Source: Sporomusa acidovorans
GTDB taxonomy: Bacteria > Bacillota > Negativicutes > Sporomusales > Sporomusaceae
Assembly: GCF_900101845.1 (NCBI RefSeq)
Contig: NZ_FNAM01000008.1
Coordinates: forward strand, 1 to 64,000
DNA length: 64,000 nucleotides
Direction of reading: 5' to 3'
The position numbers and the translations under genes were made by a program. Under the pieces are notes generated by a model that did not search any database, was not told the origin of the DNA, and saw only the letters and a program-made list of their open reading frames with translations. Of the stretch, positions 62,800 to 64,000 are shown one piece after another (the stretch's first letter is position 1; every line of letters starts with the position of its first letter).

Positions 62800-64000
62800 A
62801 TGGCACAAACAGAGAATATACTTACTATTCAAAACCTGTATGTCAGCTATGGCACAACCAACATCCTAAAGGATATTAACTTAACCGTCAAAGCCGGACA
62901 AACGCTGGCGGTCATTGGTGAATCCGGAGCCGGCAAAAGCTCGCTGGCCCTCGCCATTGCCGGACTTTGCGCCGGCGGCGCTACAGGCACAGTCTGTTTT
63001 AAAAACCAAAATCTGCTTACAGCTTCACAAGAAGAGATGCGCTGCATCAGAGGCAACGATATCTCCCTCGTTTTTCAAAATACCGACAATGCTCTGCACC
63101 CTTTATATACGGCAGTCGAACAAGTAACCGAAGCCATTATGCTGCACCAGGCTATCGACAAGTCTACCGCCGGTCAGTTAGCCCTGGATACTCTGGCCGC
63201 CACCGGCATAACCGGCGAGCTGGCCGGGCTGCGTCCGCATGAATTAAGCGGCGGTCAGCAGCAGCGCGTGCTGATCGCCATGGCACTTGTCAACAATCCC
63301 GAGTTGCTGCTCCTGGACGAACCAACCGCCGCCCTGGACCCATTAACCAAGCAGGAAATTACCGTTCTTTTACAGCAGTCTGCCGCCGGCCGCGCTTGTA
63401 TTCTTATCACCCATGATATTGCCACAGCCGCCGAACTGGCCGACACCGTTGCGGTGCTCTACGGCGGCCGGATCATTGAACTGGGCCCGGCCCGGACAGT
63501 GCTGAAAGACCCGCGCCACCCCTATACCCGCGGTCTCTTAAGAGCCTACCCGAATATGACTACTGTCAAAGACCTGCAAGGAATTCCCGGCAGTATGCAA
63601 CATGATCTTCCCGGCTGCCCGTTTCAGCCCCGCTGCACCCAGAGCCTGCCGGATACCTGCCAGGCTTCCATGCCTGCTCTTACCCTGACTGCCGGACGTA
63701 ACCTCGCCTGCCATCGCGGCGGTATTGTACCGGTGCTGCAAATAACCAACCTGACCAAAGCATGGGATGAACGTCTGGTGGTTCAAAACCTAACCTTCAC
63801 TTTGTACGAAGGAGAAACCCTGACTATTATCGGGGAAAGCGGCTCAGGAAAAACCACACTGGCCAAAACCATCATGGGACTTACGCCTCTTTCGTCCGGT
63901 GAAATCCGCCTCAACGGCAATAAAATCACCGAACGCAAGCTTGATTTTTATCAACAAGTTCAATTGGTCTTTCAGAATCCCAAAGAAGCACTCAGCCACC
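62800..64000 (+). CDS. Nickel/peptide-type ABC ATPase, two domains fused (NikD-NikE/DppD-DppF like), partial
   Basis: The frame from ATG 62800 stays open to the window edge. Domain 1 has Walker A GESGAGKSS, signature LSGGQQQR, Walker B LLLLDEPTAALDP and the oligopeptide-type C-terminal cysteine motif CPFQPRCTQSLPDTC. Domain 2 starts at about residue 310 (LQITNLTKAWDERLVVQNL) with Walker A GESGSGKTT and reaches the Q-loop VFQNPKEALSH. In most operons the two ATPases are separate genes. GAGG precedes the start. Confidence 0.9.
   Translation, partial: MAQTENILTIQNLYVSYGTTNILKDINLTVKAGQTLAVIGESGAGKSSLALAIAGLCAGGATGTVCFKNQNLLTASQEEMRCIRGNDISLVFQNTDNALHPLYTAVEQVTEAIMLHQAIDKSTAGQLALDTLAATGITGELAGLRPHELSGGQQQRVLIAMALVNNPELLLLDEPTAALDPLTKQEITVLLQQSAAGRACILITHDIATAAELADTVAVLYGGRIIELGPARTVLKDPRHPYTRGLLRAYPNMTTVKDLQGIPGSMQHDLPGCPFQPRCTQSLPDTCQASMPALTLTAGRNLACHRGGIVPVLQITNLTKAWDERLVVQNLTFTLYEGETLTIIGESGSGKTTLAKTIMGLTPLSSGEIRLNGNKITERKLDFYQQVQLVFQNPKEALSH

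Overview
The window looks like a chromosome segment from a diderm Firmicute (Negativicutes, most likely Sporomusaceae; inferred). A Firmicutes-type 16S rRNA gene, partner-switching regulators and a Fst/TxpA-like toxin occur together with an outer-membrane apparatus: three TonB-dependent receptors plus ExbB, ExbD and TonB. Nearly everything from about 7.4 kb to 56.5 kb concerns corrinoid (vitamin B12) capture, import, modification and metal handling. This part carries eight complete cobalamin riboswitches and three truncated or degenerate ones, all on the minus strand.

Layout: 1-0.65 kb, 5' end of an rRNA operon (minus strand). 0.65-4.6 kb, chemoreceptor and partner-switching module (anti-sigma kinase, STAS antagonist, PAS-PP2C phosphatase). 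4.6-7.4 kb, TIM-barrel protein and a BacA/SbmA/Rv1819c-type ABC transporter. 7.4-15.2 kb, a riboswitch-controlled operon: TPR protein, NifH-like reductase, two NifD/K-like subunits, BtuC, a BtuD fusion, a Cys-containing small protein, and cob(I)alamin adenosyltransferase. 15.2-23.5 kb, TonB receptor, a BtuF/receptor chimeric pseudogene, a broken cobN, an exported CbiZ and a CbiK. 23.6-37.4 kb, MATE transporter, TonB receptor, ABC exporter, TonB-ExbD-ExbB, a broken chlI/chlD fusion, cytosolic CbiZ, nitrilase, radical-SAM protein and BtuF behind tandem riboswitches. 37.5-41.7 kb, a patch with several single-base frameshifts (amidase, papain-like protease, beta-propeller) and a type I toxin-antitoxin locus. 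41.7-47 kb, 918-residue TonB receptor and a LuxR regulator with palindromic candidate operators. 47-56.5 kb, an ECF transporter with an unusual S component, an exported CbiK and an HD-GYP protein under a B12 riboswitch. 56.7-64 kb, plus-strand methyltransferase, FmdE-like protein and a nickel/peptide-type ABC transporter running off the edge.

The genes suggest a salvage economy. Corrinoids would cross the outer membrane by TonB receptors, be bound by BtuF, and enter through BtuCD or possibly the ECF or BacA-like systems. CbiZ (one cytosolic, one exported) would remove the nucleotide loop, and CobA would adenosylate the product. The most novel unit is the nitrogenase-like reductase, embedded with BtuCD and CobA under a B12 riboswitch; I infer that it acts reductively on a corrinoid or related tetrapyrrole. 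The chelatase genes cobN and chlI/chlD are both broken, the riboswitches are near-duplicates, and truncated riboswitch pieces lie at gene edges, so this island appears to be recombining actively.
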